A stretch of 64,000 nucleotides of DNA from Amycolatopsis nigrescens CSC17Ta-90 (GTDB lineage: Bacteria > Actinomycetota > Actinomycetes > Mycobacteriales > Pseudonocardiaceae). The notes under the pieces are model-generated. The model was not told the DNA's origin. It saw only the letters and a program-made list of their open reading frames with translations, and ran no database searches. Both the position numbers and the translations under genes were made by a program. Position 1 is the first letter of the stretch. The number at the start of each line of letters is the position of its first letter. Below are positions 17,059 to 26,493 of the stretch, in pieces. Where the stretch lies: the NCBI RefSeq assembly GCF_000384315.1, contig NZ_ARVW01000001.1, positions 4,340,157 through 4,404,156 of the forward strand. Direction: 5' to 3'.

Positions 17059-17814
17059 GTGGACGCGGGGCGTGCGAGGGGTGACGGCCGGCTCGGCGAT
17101 GACGACGCCGCGGGCGCGCGTTGGCCGAGTCATTCGGACAACGCGGCCGACGGCGAGGACTGGGCGGCCTTCCGGGACCGCGTCGACCGCGAGTGGCGTT
17201 CACGCCGCTCCAGCGGCGAGCAGCGGGCGGAGGCGGCCGAAGGCAGCTGGCTCGGCTCGGATCCGGGTGAGATCCCCGGCCCGGCCGAGTACAGCGTGGA
17301 GGACTTCCGGGACCGGCTGCTCAGCGGTCCTGGCGCCGAGCTCTTCGGTGGACGTCGTACCGAGTACCCGGAGACTCCGCGGGACTTCACCGCGTTCGGT
17401 GGTTCGCCGCCGGACACCGGTGACCTGCCGTCGGTGCCGGGACTGCCGGTGCAGTCGGCCGACGAGCCGGAGGAAGGGTCCGGGCTGGTTCGGCCGTACT
17501 TCCGGACCAAGGGCCGGACCCGGCCGAGCTACGACCTCGCGATCGAGGCGTTGATCTCGACCAGCGAGCGTGGCCGGGTGCTGGACCGGGTCCGGGTACC
17601 CGAGCACCGGTCCATCTGCGACCTGTGCCTGGACACCAGGTCGGTGGCCGAGGTGGCGGCGTACCTGCGGCTGCCGCTCGGTGTGGTGCGTGTGTTGATC
17701 GGTGATGTTGCAGGTCTGGGCCTGGTCCTGGTGCACTCCGCGAGCTCCGCGGTGGGCGACCGGCCGAGTATCGAGTTCATGGAAAGGGTGCTCAGTGGGC
17801 TTCGGAGAATTTGA
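17059..17814 (+). CDS. cvnC: DUF742 protein of conservon
   Basis: 251 residues from GTG 17059. The C-terminal 115 residues are the DUF742 domain: LVRPYFRTKGRTRPSYDLAI, HRSICDLCLDTRSVAEVAAY with two cysteines, LRLPLGVVRVLIGDVAGLGL and a final helix ending FMERVLSGLRRI. The domain looks like a winged-helix fold, though DNA binding is not established. The N-terminal 135 residues are hydrophilic, low-complexity and absent from the shorter paralogue at 19222-19668. Its end overlaps the GTPase start by 20 nt. Confidence 0.92.
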   Translation: MDAGRARGDGRLGDDDAAGARWPSHSDNAADGEDWAAFRDRVDREWRSRRSSGEQRAEAAEGSWLGSDPGEIPGPAEYSVEDFRDRLLSGPGAELFGGRRTEYPETPRDFTAFGGSPPDTGDLPSVPGLPVQSADEPEEGSGLVRPYFRTKGRTRPSYDLAIEALISTSERGRVLDRVRVPEHRSICDLCLDTRSVAEVAAYLRLPLGVVRVLIGDVAGLGLVLVHSASSAVGDRPSIEFMERVLSGLRRI

Positions 17815-18403
17815 CTCCGACGCGAACACGTCGGCGGCGGCCGGACCGACTTCGTCGGCCAAGATCGTTGTCGCCGGTGGGTTCGGAGCTGGAAAGACCA
17901 CGTTGGTCGGGGCGGTATCGGAGATCGATCCGCTGACCACCGAGGCATCGATGACCGAGGCCAGCGTTTCGGTCGACGACGTGTCCGCGACGCCGAACAA
18001 GACGACCACCACGGTGGCGATGGACTTCGGCCGGATCTCGCTGGACTCGGACCTGGTGCTCTACGTCTTCGGCACGCCGGGACAGCACCGGTTCTGGTTC
18101 ATGTGGGACGACCTGGCGCTCGGTGCGATCGGTGCGGTCGTGCTGGTGGACACCAGACGGCTGTCCGACGCGTTCGCGTCCATCGACTTCTTCGAGAACC
18201 GGCGGCTGCCCTACGTGGTGGCGATCAACTGCTTCGACCGGCTCCTGCACCACCAGATCGACGACGTGCGGCACGCCCTCACGATCTCGCCGTCGGTGCC
18301 GATCATGGCCTGTGACGCCCGGCAGCGCGAATCGGCCAAACAGGTGCTGATTTCGGTCGTCCAGCACGCCATTTCCCGTGACTCGGCGATGCAACCGGGG
18401 TAG
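17795..18403 (+). CDS. cvnD: ATP/GTP-binding protein (Ras-like GTPase) of conservon
   Basis: 202 residues, GTG 17795 with GGAAAGGG 7-14 nt upstream. G1/P-loop GGFGAGKTTL at about residues 30-40, a G2-like segment with conserved threonines (TPNKTTTTVAMDFGRI), G3 in FGTPGQHRFWFMW, and a degenerate G4 NCFD in place of NKxD. These are the hallmarks of conservon D proteins, which bind and hydrolyse GTP and associate with the membrane complex through the roadblock and DUF742 partners. It ends the operon; a 389-nt gap follows. Confidence 0.92.
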   Translation: MGFGEFDSDANTSAAAGPTSSAKIVVAGGFGAGKTTLVGAVSEIDPLTTEASMTEASVSVDDVSATPNKTTTTVAMDFGRISLDSDLVLYVFGTPGQHRFWFMWDDLALGAIGAVVLVDTRRLSDAFASIDFFENRRLPYVVAINCFDRLLHHQIDDVRHALTISPSVPIMACDARQRESAKQVLISVVQHAISRDSAMQPG

Positions 18404-18792
18404 TCGCCTCCGTTTGGATGCGGCCGTTGGGGTGAACTAGGCAGTAATCACCCGGTTCGGGGACAACTAGGGGTCGATGGTGACTCGCTGTTGATCAGGT
18501 CCCCAGGGCGGCCGCACCAAGAACCCCTCAATCGGACTCATCTCGTAGCCCTTGAGCTGCGAAGATGTATTTCTTTATAACGTTTTCCGGCGAGCTTTCC
18601 GCCGGTTCCTCTCTCATGCGCCTGCACGTGCTGTCGCGGCCCGCGCTCAAGTGCACACGTTCGGTATGCCAAGCCCCCCGTGCCGAGGGCTCGACAGGGT
18701 CGACCGGACGAATACGCTTGCGATCGACGTCCGCGGTGCGGTGGGACGGTGTCGCGACGCCGTCCGGGACGGCAGCGTATGAGGAGGGGTTA
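18404..18792. other. 389-bp intergenic region with AT-rich patch
   Basis: Between the GTPase stop and the second roadblock gene. No convincing coding frame. An AT-rich stretch at about 18562-18590 (TATTTCTTTATAACG inside) is unlike surrounding DNA and could carry a promoter for the downstream pair. A separate promoter here would make the roadblock-DUF742 pair an independent operon. Confidence 0.5.
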
Positions 18793-19215
18793 GTGACAGC
18801 GTCGGCACAGCAGTCGGGGAGCTTCGGCTGGCTAATCACCGATTTCGTGCGCCGGGTTCCCGGCGCCGCGCATGCCGTGGTCGTGTCCGCCGACGGCCTG
18901 CTGCTGGCCGGTTCGGAAGGGCTGCCGAAGGACCGCGCGGACCAGCTCTCCGCGGTCTCGTCGGGACTGGTCAGCCTGACCTTCGGCGCGGCGCGGTGCT
19001 TCGAGGCCGGTGCGGTGAACCAGACCGTGGTGGAGATGGAGCGGGGCTACCTGTTCCTGATGTCGATCAGCGACGGCTCCTGCCTCGCCGTGCTGGCCGC
19101 GCCGAACTGCGACATCGGCACCGTGGCCTACGAGATGACCATGCTGGTGGATCGGGTGGGCCAGCAGCTCACCCCGGAGCTGCGCGCGCAGCTCCAGGGC
19201 GGCGTACGTGGGTAG
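18793..19215 (+). CDS. Roadblock/LC7 domain protein, second copy
   Basis: 140 residues from GTG 18793 with GAGGAGGGG 3-12 nt upstream. It is very similar to the conservon roadblock protein (shared [71 protein letters not shown]). There is no kinase immediately upstream and no GTPase downstream, so this is an incomplete module. Its partners may be the lone NIT kinase at 5670-8318 and the GTPase at 17795-18403. Confidence 0.93.
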   Translation: MTASAQQSGSFGWLITDFVRRVPGAAHAVVVSADGLLLAGSEGLPKDRADQLSAVSSGLVSLTFGAARCFEAGAVNQTVVEMERGYLFLMSISDGSCLAVLAAPNCDIGTVAYEMTMLVDRVGQQLTPELRAQLQGGVRG

Positions 19216-19221
19216 CCGGTG

Positions 19222-19668
19222 ATGCGGACGCCACGTGAACGCGCGCACCGGCCGGACCCGATCGGCACCTTCGAGCTCCGGCGCGCGAAAGACGTCCTCG
19301 AAACCAGGCCGGTGCTGGAACGGGCCTACCAGCGGTCGATGGTCCGCCCGTACGCCAGGACCGGCGGCCGCACCAGGCCGGAGCACGAGCTCGCCATCGA
19401 GGCGCTGGTGTCCACCAGCGAGCAGGGCCGCCGGTACCAGGGCGCGGTGTCCGCCGAGCACCGGATCATCTGCGACCTGTGCGTGGACACGCACTCGGTC
19501 GCCGAGATCGCCGCGCACCTGCAATTGCCGCTCGGCGTGGTGAAGGTGATCGTCGGCGACATGGCCGAGCTGGGGCTGGTGTTGATCCACCAGTCGGGGC
19601 TGATGTTCGGCGACCGCTCCTCGCGCGAGTTCATGGAACGCGTCCTCGAAGGCCTCCGCGCCCTCTGA
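19222..19668 (+). CDS. DUF742 protein, second copy (short form)
   Basis: 148 residues from ATG 19222 (a GTG at 19219 is the alternative; no strong ribosome site for either). It is essentially only the DUF742 domain: MVRPYARTGGRTRPEHELAI, HRIICDLCVDTHSVAEIAAH, LQLPLGVVKVIVGDMAELGL and terminal FMERVLEGLRAL. The long hydrophilic N-terminus of the conservon paralogue is missing. It starts 6 nt after the roadblock stop and ends just before a terminator-like palindrome shared with the convergent helicase-associated gene. Confidence 0.92.
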   Translation: MRTPRERAHRPDPIGTFELRRAKDVLETRPVLERAYQRSMVRPYARTGGRTRPEHELAIEALVSTSEQGRRYQGAVSAEHRIICDLCVDTHSVAEIAAHLQLPLGVVKVIVGDMAELGLVLIHQSGLMFGDRSSREFMERVLEGLRAL

Positions 19669-19682
19669 CCTTCCCGCCAAAG

Positions 19683-19704
19683 GGCAAAAAGCCGGCTATT
19701 TGCC
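19683..19704. terminator. Bidirectional terminator-like palindrome
   Basis: GGCAAA (19683-19688) pairs with TTTGCC (19699-19704) around an inner AGCCGGCT core. The 22 bp are nearly self-complementary and lie in the 38-nt gap between the stops of the convergent DUF742 and helicase-associated genes. Confidence 0.65.
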
Positions 19705-19706
19705 GC

Positions 19707-21947
19707 TCAGTCCTCGACGAGGGCGGCGGAGGTGATCCGGTGCAGCGGGTAGCGCTCGGAGTCGCTGCCCTCCAGCACCCCGCCGCCGACCCGGACCGGG
19801 GTGACCACCCGCTGGGTGGCGGTACCGCGCGAGTCGACGAACCCGATCCACACCTCGCGCTGCTCCCTGGTCGCCTTCGCGAGCAGGGCCAGCGTCGCGG
19901 AGGTGTCCGGGCCGCCGCCCCGGGAAAGCCGGACCTCAGCGCCGCGTCGTTTCCCGGCCGCCTTGTCCCCGGCCCGCAGGTGCGCGATCACCGCGGCCAG
20001 CTGGTCCGGGTTGGTGCCGCCCGGCTCGGTGGCCACCCGCCTGGTGTTGCGCGGCCTCGCCGGGATCCGCCTGCCGCTGGGCCGCAGGTCGAGCACCCGG
20101 CCGTCCGGGCCCTCCGCGGCCGGCGCGAAACCGGCGGCGCGCAGCCCGTCCACCACCTCGGCCAGTGACAGCGGGCTGACCAGCACCGTCGGCGCGATCT
20201 TGCGCAGCTCGTACTCGGCGGCGACCGGGCTGGCCAGCACCTCGGCCAGCAGCGCCTCATCGTCGCAGCGCAGGAAGGAGCCCGCCGCGCCACCGCGCAG
20301 CTTCCCGTGCCGGCGCGCCACGTCGTCGATCAGGTAGCTCAGCGACTGCGGTACCGGGGTCGCCGACCTGGTGCTGAACAGCTCCTGCAGCTCGCCCGCG
20401 GTGCGCCCGGCGTCCAGCGCCCGCCGCACCGAGGATTCGGTCACCCGGTAGACGGTCGCGTGCCCGGCGGATTCGACGTCGGCCACGGCGATGATCTCGG
20501 CGGCCAGCTCCGGCTCCAGCGGGCCGGGCGCGACCACCGTCAGATCGGCCTGCACCAGCACGTGGTCGATCGGCTTCGGCAGCGCGTCGATCATCGCGGC
20601 CAGCGCGCCGGAACGGTCGCCGGCGAGCAGTGCGCCGGTCGCGGTGGTCAGCGCGCCGAGCGCGACCACGCCGAGCGCGGCGGCCTCCGCCATCGACCAG
20701 CGCACCGTCTCGTCGCGCAGCCGGCCGCCCCGGCGCGGGGCGCGCCAGGCCAGCACGGTGACCAGTTCCTCGGCGCTCTTCACCCCGGCTCCGGCGGGCA
20801 GCTCGGCCAGCGCGTCCAGCACCCGGCGTCGGCCGGCCGGCGCCAACGGGCGGCGCAGCTCCTCGGAAAGCGGTGCCATCGGCTTGTCCTTGGCGTCCCG
20901 GTGTCCGGCGAGACCGGGCAGCCTCGGCAGCTCCAGCCAAGCCTGGGCCAGCGTGATCCAGCGTTGCGCGGACGCCGACGCGAGCCAGGAGTCGGTGAGC
21001 GTGGTCGGCACCCACTCCGGACTGCTCGCCTGGCTGTCCGCGACCAGGCCGGCGGCCACCGCCAGCTCGGCCAGCAGGGTCGCCCTGACGTCGTCCACTT
21101 CGAGATCCTTGGCCAGCTTGCGCAGCTCCCGGACGCCGAGGCCGCCCGACTTCAGTACCGGCGGCGGCTGCGCCGACCAGGCGGTGAGCAGCGACTCGAG
21201 CTGGCGCAGGAACTCCATCGCCTCGCCAGCCGCGGCCTGGTCCACTGTGGACACTTGATGCGGGTGGGACTCCAGCAGGGGTTCGGTCAGCGCGTTCGGG
21301 CCGAAGACCCGCCCGCCGCGGGCCGCGATGGCGACCTGCCGCGGCAGCTCGACCGTGCTGTCGTCCCGGCGCACCAGCAGGCCGCGGGCCAGCAGCCGCT
21401 GCACCGGGGTGGTCGCCCGCTCCAGCGGAACCGGTACCGCGGCGTCGCGGGTGCGGCCGATCGGCGGCCCGGCGACCAGCGTGTTCAGCGCGGCCCGCTC
21501 GCCGTCGCCGAGCTCGGCCAGCATCGCGTCGAGGTCCATCCCGTCCAGTTCGGGCGCGGCGGCACCGAGCCCGGCCGGATGCGGGCCGCTCACCTCTCTC
21601 GCCGCCGGTACGACGTGCAGGGCGTCGTCCTCGCCCCAGACCACCGCGCGCCCGCGCAGCCGGTCCACCGCGGCGCGGACGTCGGTGCCGGCCAGTTCGG
21701 TGACCGCCGCCAGCGTGACCGGCCCGGTGTCGCCGCCGGCCAGCAGCAGCGCGTCCAGCACGGAAAGGGTGTAGGTGTCCAGGTCCTCACAGGCGCGCGT
21801 AACCGAGCCCGGGGTGCCGGCCCTGGTGGCCAGCACACCGGTGTCGGCGGGCGGAGGCGTCGCCAGATCGCGCCTGGTGCGCAGCAGCGCGGCCAGTGCG
21901 TCGTCGGACGCGGAACGCAGCCAGTCCGCAAGTGAGGTCGCGGCCAT
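19707..21947 (-). CDS. Helicase-associated protein with XPB/Ssl2-type N-terminal domain (Helicase_C_3)
   Basis: 746 residues from ATG 21947 (MAATSLADWLRSAS). No Walker A or DEAH box is visible, so it is not itself a helicase. The middle section (about 430-560) carries the XPB/Ssl2 N-terminal-like domain, with KPIDHVLVQADLTVVAPGPL, VYRVTESSVRRALDAG and PVPQSLSYLIDDVARRHGKL. The C-terminal 70 residues resemble a WYL-type module (REQREVWIGFVDSRG, ending YPLHRITSAALV). M. tuberculosis Rv0862c is the likely counterpart and sits next to XPB there, suggesting joint action in repair; here the two are separated. Upstream lie 75/60-bp direct repeats. Confidence 0.85.
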   Translation of the reverse strand: MAATSLADWLRSASDDALAALLRTRRDLATPPPADTGVLATRAGTPGSVTRACEDLDTYTLSVLDALLLAGGDTGPVTLAAVTELAGTDVRAAVDRLRGRAVVWGEDDALHVVPAAREVSGPHPAGLGAAAPELDGMDLDAMLAELGDGERAALNTLVAGPPIGRTRDAAVPVPLERATTPVQRLLARGLLVRRDDSTVELPRQVAIAARGGRVFGPNALTEPLLESHPHQVSTVDQAAAGEAMEFLRQLESLLTAWSAQPPPVLKSGGLGVRELRKLAKDLEVDDVRATLLAELAVAAGLVADSQASSPEWVPTTLTDSWLASASAQRWITLAQAWLELPRLPGLAGHRDAKDKPMAPLSEELRRPLAPAGRRRVLDALAELPAGAGVKSAEELVTVLAWRAPRRGGRLRDETVRWSMAEAAALGVVALGALTTATGALLAGDRSGALAAMIDALPKPIDHVLVQADLTVVAPGPLEPELAAEIIAVADVESAGHATVYRVTESSVRRALDAGRTAGELQELFSTRSATPVPQSLSYLIDDVARRHGKLRGGAAGSFLRCDDEALLAEVLASPVAAEYELRKIAPTVLVSPLSLAEVVDGLRAAGFAPAAEGPDGRVLDLRPSGRRIPARPRNTRRVATEPGGTNPDQLAAVIAHLRAGDKAAGKRRGAEVRLSRGGGPDTSATLALLAKATREQREVWIGFVDSRGTATQRVVTPVRVGGGVLEGSDSERYPLHRITSAALVED

Positions 21948-21962
21948 AGTGAGGTTCAGACT

Positions 21963-22097
21963 AGGAGGACGCGGCGGCCGATACTCGCGCAGCCCTGGCT
22001 GCCGGGTCCGACCGGGTGCGGGTGTCCCGCAGAACACAGGAGGACGCGGCGGCCGATACTCGCGCAGCCCTGGTTGCCTGGTCCTGCGGGACACAAC
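21963..22097. repeat. 75/60-bp direct repeats upstream of the helicase-associated gene
   Basis: A unit beginning AGGAGGACGCGGCGGCCGAT starts at 21963 and again at 22038; the first 36 bp are almost identical. The second unit is 60 bp, and a third start (AGGAGATG) appears at 22098. Within the block GTGTCCCGCAG (22022-22032) is the exact inverse complement of CTGCGGGACAC (22084-22094). It lies in the 250-bp gap between divergent genes, so it overlaps the presumed promoter region. Confidence 0.88.
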
Positions 22098-22198
22098 AGG
22101 AGATGATGGTGTTCGTGCGATAGTGCGGGCGGGTGACAGGTCTTGCCCCCGCTCGGGCACACTGTGCGTGAACGGCCGAACCTTTCTGGGAGGACGAC

Positions 22199-22390
22199 GT
22201 GGCGAAGGGCGAAAACGGCAAGGCGAAGAACGGGGTCGACCCGAACTGGCCGCACGCCGGTAGCGACGGACACCCGGTTTCGGAGCTCGCGGCCGACCGG
22301 CAGGGCGCGCTGTCCCCGTTCGGTGAGGTGACGTTCCCGCTCGACTCGGTGCCCTACGTGCACCCGGAGACTCAGATCAACCTCGACTGA
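22199..22390 (+). CDS. Small conserved hydrophilic protein
   Basis: 63 residues from GTG 22199, preceded by GGGAGGACGAC. The sequence starts MAKGENGKAKNGVDPNWPHA and ends VPYVHPETQINLD; it has no hydrophobic segment and no recognisable domain. Divergent from the helicase-associated gene, it occupies the same place as the small gene Rv0863 of M. tuberculosis (positional argument only, from memory). Good codon bias and a proper ribosome site support it as a real gene. Function unknown. Confidence 0.65.
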   Translation: MAKGENGKAKNGVDPNWPHAGSDGHPVSELAADRQGALSPFGEVTFPLDSVPYVHPETQINLD

Positions 22391-22490
22391 GGCAGTTACT
22401 CACGGGTAAACCGCCAGCTCGAGGGTGCCCCCGGTCACGGGTCTAGGGTCTGATCAGTCATCGATCCAGCTCCGTAGCGGGGGTAACGCC

Positions 22491-23897
22491 ATGCCGGTTC
22501 CCGGTCCCGGTTATTCGATCACCGTCCGGGTGGAAGCGCCACCTTCGGCCAGCGCCGCGGGTGACCTCACCACGGCCGTCGGCCGGGTCGGCGGGGTGCT
22601 CACCGCGTTCGACGTTGTCGAGTCGCACGCCGACGCGATCGTGGTGGACATCAGCGCCAACGTGCTCTCGGCCGACCACGCCGAAGACATCCGCCGGGAG
22701 CTCGATTCCCTGCCAGGGGTGCGGGTCCGCAAGGTTTCCGACCGCACCTTCCTGATCCACCTCGGCGGCAAGATCGAGGTCACGCCCAAGGTCGCGCTGC
22801 GGAACCGGGACGATCTCTCCCGCGCGTACACCCCCGGCGTCGCCCGCGTCTGCCAGGCCATCGCGGCCAACCCCGAGGACGCCAGGCGGCTGACCATCAA
22901 GCGCAACACGGTCGCCGTGGTCACCGACGGCTCGGCCGTGCTCGGACTCGGCAACATCGGCCCGTCCGCCGCGCTGCCGGTGATGGAGGGCAAGGCGGCG
23001 CTGTTCAAGCGGTTCGGCGACGTGGACGCCTGGCCGGTCTGCCTGGACACCCAGGACACCGAGGAGATCATCCGCACGGTCAAGGCGCTGGCGCCGGTCT
23101 ACGCCGGGATCAACCTGGAGGACATCGCCGCGCCGCGCTGCTTCGAGATCGAGGCCAGGCTGCGCGAGGCGCTGGACATCCCGGTCTTCCACGACGACCA
23201 GCACGGCACCGCGATCGTGGTGGTCGCCGCGCTGCGCAACGCGCTGCGGGTGGTCGGCAAGCCGATCGAGAACTGCAAGATCGTGGTCAGCGGGGTCGGT
23301 GCGGCCGGCTCCGCGATCATCCGGCTGCTGCTGCGCAAGAACCCCGGCGACATCGTGGCCGCGGACATCGACGGCGTGGTGCACACCGGCCGCGCCGGCC
23401 TGGACGACAACCTGCGTTCGATCGCGGAGCGCACCAACAAGGACAACGTGTCCGGCACCCTGCACGACGCGCTGCGCGGGGCCGACGTGTTCATCGGGGT
23501 TTCCGCGCCGAACCTGTTCGGTGCCGAGCAGGTCGCCACCATGAACTCCGACGCGGTGGTGTTCGCGCTGGCCAACCCGGACCCCGAGGTGGACCCGATG
23601 GAGGCGCAGCGGCACGCGGCCGTGGTCGCCACCGGCCGCAGCGACTACCCGAACCAGATCAACAACGTGCTGGCCTTCCCCGGCGTGTTCCGCGGCCTGC
23701 TGGACGCGCAGGCGCGGCACATCGACGACGAGATGCTGCTGGCCGCGGCCAACGCGATCGCGGACGTGGTGGCTGACGACCGGCTGAACGCGTCCTTCAT
23801 CGTGCCCAGCGTGTTCGACAGCGCGGTGTCCCCCGCGGTCGCCGAGGCGGTCAAGCTCGCCGCCCAGCGCGAACGCCTCGCCAACGTCCCTTCCTGA
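22491..23897 (+). CDS. NAD(P)-dependent malic enzyme with N-terminal ACT-like domain
   Basis: 468 residues from ATG 22491, GCGGGGG upstream. Residues 1-80 ([12 protein letters not shown] to [12 protein letters not shown]) look like a small ACT-type regulatory domain. The catalytic part follows: [15 protein letters not shown] with the active tyrosine, [13 protein letters not shown], metal-ligand stretch [25 protein letters not shown] and the Rossmann glycine loop [10 protein letters not shown]. It oxidatively decarboxylates malate to pyruvate in the cytosol, linking the citric acid cycle with gluconeogenesis and NAD(P)H supply. No phosphotransacetylase-like C-terminal extension is present. It is absent from the mycobacterial version of this gene block as I recall it. 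Confidence 0.93.
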   Translation: MPVPGPGYSITVRVEAPPSASAAGDLTTAVGRVGGVLTAFDVVESHADAIVVDISANVLSADHAEDIRRELDSLPGVRVRKVSDRTFLIHLGGKIEVTPKVALRNRDDLSRAYTPGVARVCQAIAANPEDARRLTIKRNTVAVVTDGSAVLGLGNIGPSAALPVMEGKAALFKRFGDVDAWPVCLDTQDTEEIIRTVKALAPVYAGINLEDIAAPRCFEIEARLREALDIPVFHDDQHGTAIVVVAALRNALRVVGKPIENCKIVVSGVGAAGSAIIRLLLRKNPGDIVAADIDGVVHTGRAGLDDNLRSIAERTNKDNVSGTLHDALRGADVFIGVSAPNLFGAEQVATMNSDAVVFALANPDPEVDPMEAQRHAAVVATGRSDYPNQINNVLAFPGVFRGLLDAQARHIDDEMLLAAANAIADVVADDRLNASFIVPSVFDSAVSPAVAEAVKLAAQRERLANVPS

Positions 23898-23917
23898 TCC
23901 GGCAGTAGGGTCGGGGC

Positions 23918-24388
23918 GTGAGTGAACTGAGCCACCTCGATCCCTCCGGCGCGGCTCGCATGGTCGACGTCTCCGCGAAGACGGCCACCGATCGCACCGC
24001 GGTGGCCGGCGGGGTCGTCCGCACCACCGCCGAGGTCCTCGGCCTGCTGGCCGCGGACGACCTGCCCAAGGGCGACGCGCTCGCCACCGCGCGGATCGCC
24101 GGCATCATGGGCGCGAAGCGGGTGCCCGAGCTGATCCCGCTGTGCCACCAGATCGCGTTGTCCTCGGTCAAGGTGGAGTTCGAGCTGGGCGAGGCCGAGG
24201 TGCGGATCATCGCGACCGCGCGCACCACGGACCGCACCGGCGTGGAGATGGAGGCGCTGACCGCCGTCGCGGTCGCCGGGCTCACCCTGCACGACATGAT
24301 CAAGGCCGTCGACCCGGCCGCCACGCTGGACGGCGTCCGGCTGGAACGCAAGACCGGCGGCAAGGCCGGTATCTGGGAGCGACCATGA
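23918..24388 (+). CDS. moaC: Cyclic pyranopterin monophosphate synthase MoaC
   Basis: 156 residues, GTG 23918. Signature regions are all present: LDPSGAARMVDVSAKTATDR, GDALATARIAGIMGAKRVPE, LIPLCHQIALSSVKVEFELG, TGVEMEALTAVAVAGLTLHD and the terminal LERKTGGKAG. It catalyses the second half of the first molybdenum cofactor step, turning the MoaA product into cyclic pyranopterin monophosphate. Its stop overlaps the mogA-moaE fusion start by 4 nt, so the two are co-translated. Confidence 0.95.
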   Translation: MSELSHLDPSGAARMVDVSAKTATDRTAVAGGVVRTTAEVLGLLAADDLPKGDALATARIAGIMGAKRVPELIPLCHQIALSSVKVEFELGEAEVRIIATARTTDRTGVEMEALTAVAVAGLTLHDMIKAVDPAATLDGVRLERKTGGKAGIWERP

Positions 24389-25332
24389 AGCGCACGGCAA
24401 GGGTGATCGTGGCGTCGAACCGCGCGGCCGCCGGTGTCTACGCGGACCGCACCGGCCCGATCATCGCGAAATGGCTCGCCGAGCGCGGTTACGACGTGCC
24501 GGAGCCGCTCGTGGTCCCCGACGGCGAGCCGGTCGGCAAGGCCCTGCGCGACTGCCTGGACGACGAGGTGCGGGTGGTGATCACCACCGGCGGCACCGGG
24601 ATCTCACCCACCGACCGGACCCCGGAGTTCACCGGCCCGCTGCTGGACTACCAGCTGCCGGGGGTGGCGGACGCGATCCGCTCGGCCGGGCTGCCGTCGG
24701 TGCCCACCGCGGTGCTGTCCAGGGGCGTGGCCGGGGTCGCCGGGCGGACGCTGGTGGTGAACCTGCCGGGTTCCCGCGGCGGCGTGCGGGACGGACTCGG
24801 CGTGCTGGAGGGCATTCTCGACCACGCGGTGGACCAGCTGCACGGTGCCGACCATCCGCGCCCCGCGCCGGAGCCGGTCACCGCGGCAGCGCCGAGCCAG
24901 GCCGCTCCGCCGCGGATCGCGCTGGCCCAGGTGACCGAGACCCCGCTGTCGGTGGAGGAGCACGGCGAGCTGGTGGCCGATTCCTCGGCGGGCGCGGTCG
25001 TCACCTTCGGCGGTGTGGTGCGAGATCACGACGGCGGCAAGTCGGTGCGCACGCTCTACTACGAAGGCCACCCGAGTGCATCCGACGTGCTGGCCAGGGT
25101 GGTCGCCGAGGTTGCGGGCCGGCGCGCCGCGGTGCGGGCGATCGCGGTGAGCCACCGGCTCGGCGCGCTGGAGATCGGGGACGTGGCGCTGGCCTGCGCG
25201 GTGGCCGCCGACCACCGCGGCGAAGCCTTCGCCACCTGCGCCGAGCTGGTGGACGAGGTCAAGGCGCGGCTGCCGGTCTGGAAGCACCAGCACTTCGCCG
25301 ACGGCTCCGACGAGTGGGTCAACTCCCCCTGA
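24385..25332 (+). CDS. MogA/MoaB-MoaE fusion, molybdenum cofactor biosynthesis
   Basis: 315 residues from ATG 24385. Residues 1-155 are a MogA/MoaB-type molybdopterin adenylyltransferase domain (VVITTGGTGISPTDRTPEFT, VNLPGSRGGVRDGLGVLEGI). An Ala/Pro-rich linker of about 25 residues leads into a complete MoaE, the large subunit of molybdopterin synthase (AGAVVTFGGVVRDHDGGK, LYYEGHPSA, ending PVWKHQHFADGSDEWV with the catalytic lysine). So one polypeptide covers dithiolene formation (with MoaD) and adenylylation of molybdopterin. In mycobacteria these are separate adjacent genes. The frame continues without interruption across the junction, so this is a real fusion rather than a frameshift artefact. 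Confidence 0.93.
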   Translation: MKRTARVIVASNRAAAGVYADRTGPIIAKWLAERGYDVPEPLVVPDGEPVGKALRDCLDDEVRVVITTGGTGISPTDRTPEFTGPLLDYQLPGVADAIRSAGLPSVPTAVLSRGVAGVAGRTLVVNLPGSRGGVRDGLGVLEGILDHAVDQLHGADHPRPAPEPVTAAAPSQAAPPRIALAQVTETPLSVEEHGELVADSSAGAVVTFGGVVRDHDGGKSVRTLYYEGHPSASDVLARVVAEVAGRRAAVRAIAVSHRLGALEIGDVALACAVAADHRGEAFATCAELVDEVKARLPVWKHQHFADGSDEWVNSP

Positions 25333-25341
25333 ACCGCACTA

Positions 25342-25358
25342 CGAGACGGATCGTCTCG
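25342..25358 (+). terminator. Short hairpin after mogA-moaE
   Basis: CGAGACG GAT CGTCTCG, a 7-bp perfect stem 10 nt after the mogA-moaE stop. It may be part of transcript 3'-end processing together with the stronger hairpin at 25493. Confidence 0.35.
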
Positions 25359-25492
25359 CCGGAAGGGCTGAGTCGGCTTGTACGCGCGTTAACCGGCCGG
25401 GGTCGGTTCTCTGGGGCCAGCGGAGGGGTGAGAAGGGCTCTGCGGCCATCTGAGCACGACTAGCCGGGGCGAGCAGTTCACCGGAGACAGCA

Positions 25493-25540
25493 CAGGGCCC
25501 CACCGCCCGGGGGAAATGCGGTGGGGCCCTGCGCTGTTTT
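25493..25540 (+). terminator. Rho-independent terminator between convergent moa and rpf genes
   Basis: CAGGGCCCCACCGC (25493-25506) pairs perfectly with GCGGTGGGGCCCTG (25518-25531) over an 11-nt loop; CGCTGTTTT follows on the plus strand. Strong 14-bp stem; can act for the mogA-moaE transcript and possibly also for rpf. Confidence 0.85.
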
Positions 25541-25574
25541 CGGACGATCAGCCCGGTGACTCAGGGGATGAGAG

Positions 25575-26483
<909 letters not shown>

Positions 26484-26493
26484 TTATTCAGGC

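Noticed and set aside
18565..18792. N-terminal extension of the second roadblock protein
   Set aside because: The upstream in-frame stretch has poor codon bias and the GTG at 18793 has a proper ribosome site.
22425..22490. Longer malic enzyme N-terminus
   Set aside because: The ATG at 22491 has a ribosome site and begins the ACT-like domain directly; extra residues lack sense.
23911..23935. Fourth copy of the 42-bp element at the moaC start (CGTGAGTGAA)
   Set aside because: Only ten bases match and there is no second arm; it is the moaC start codon context.
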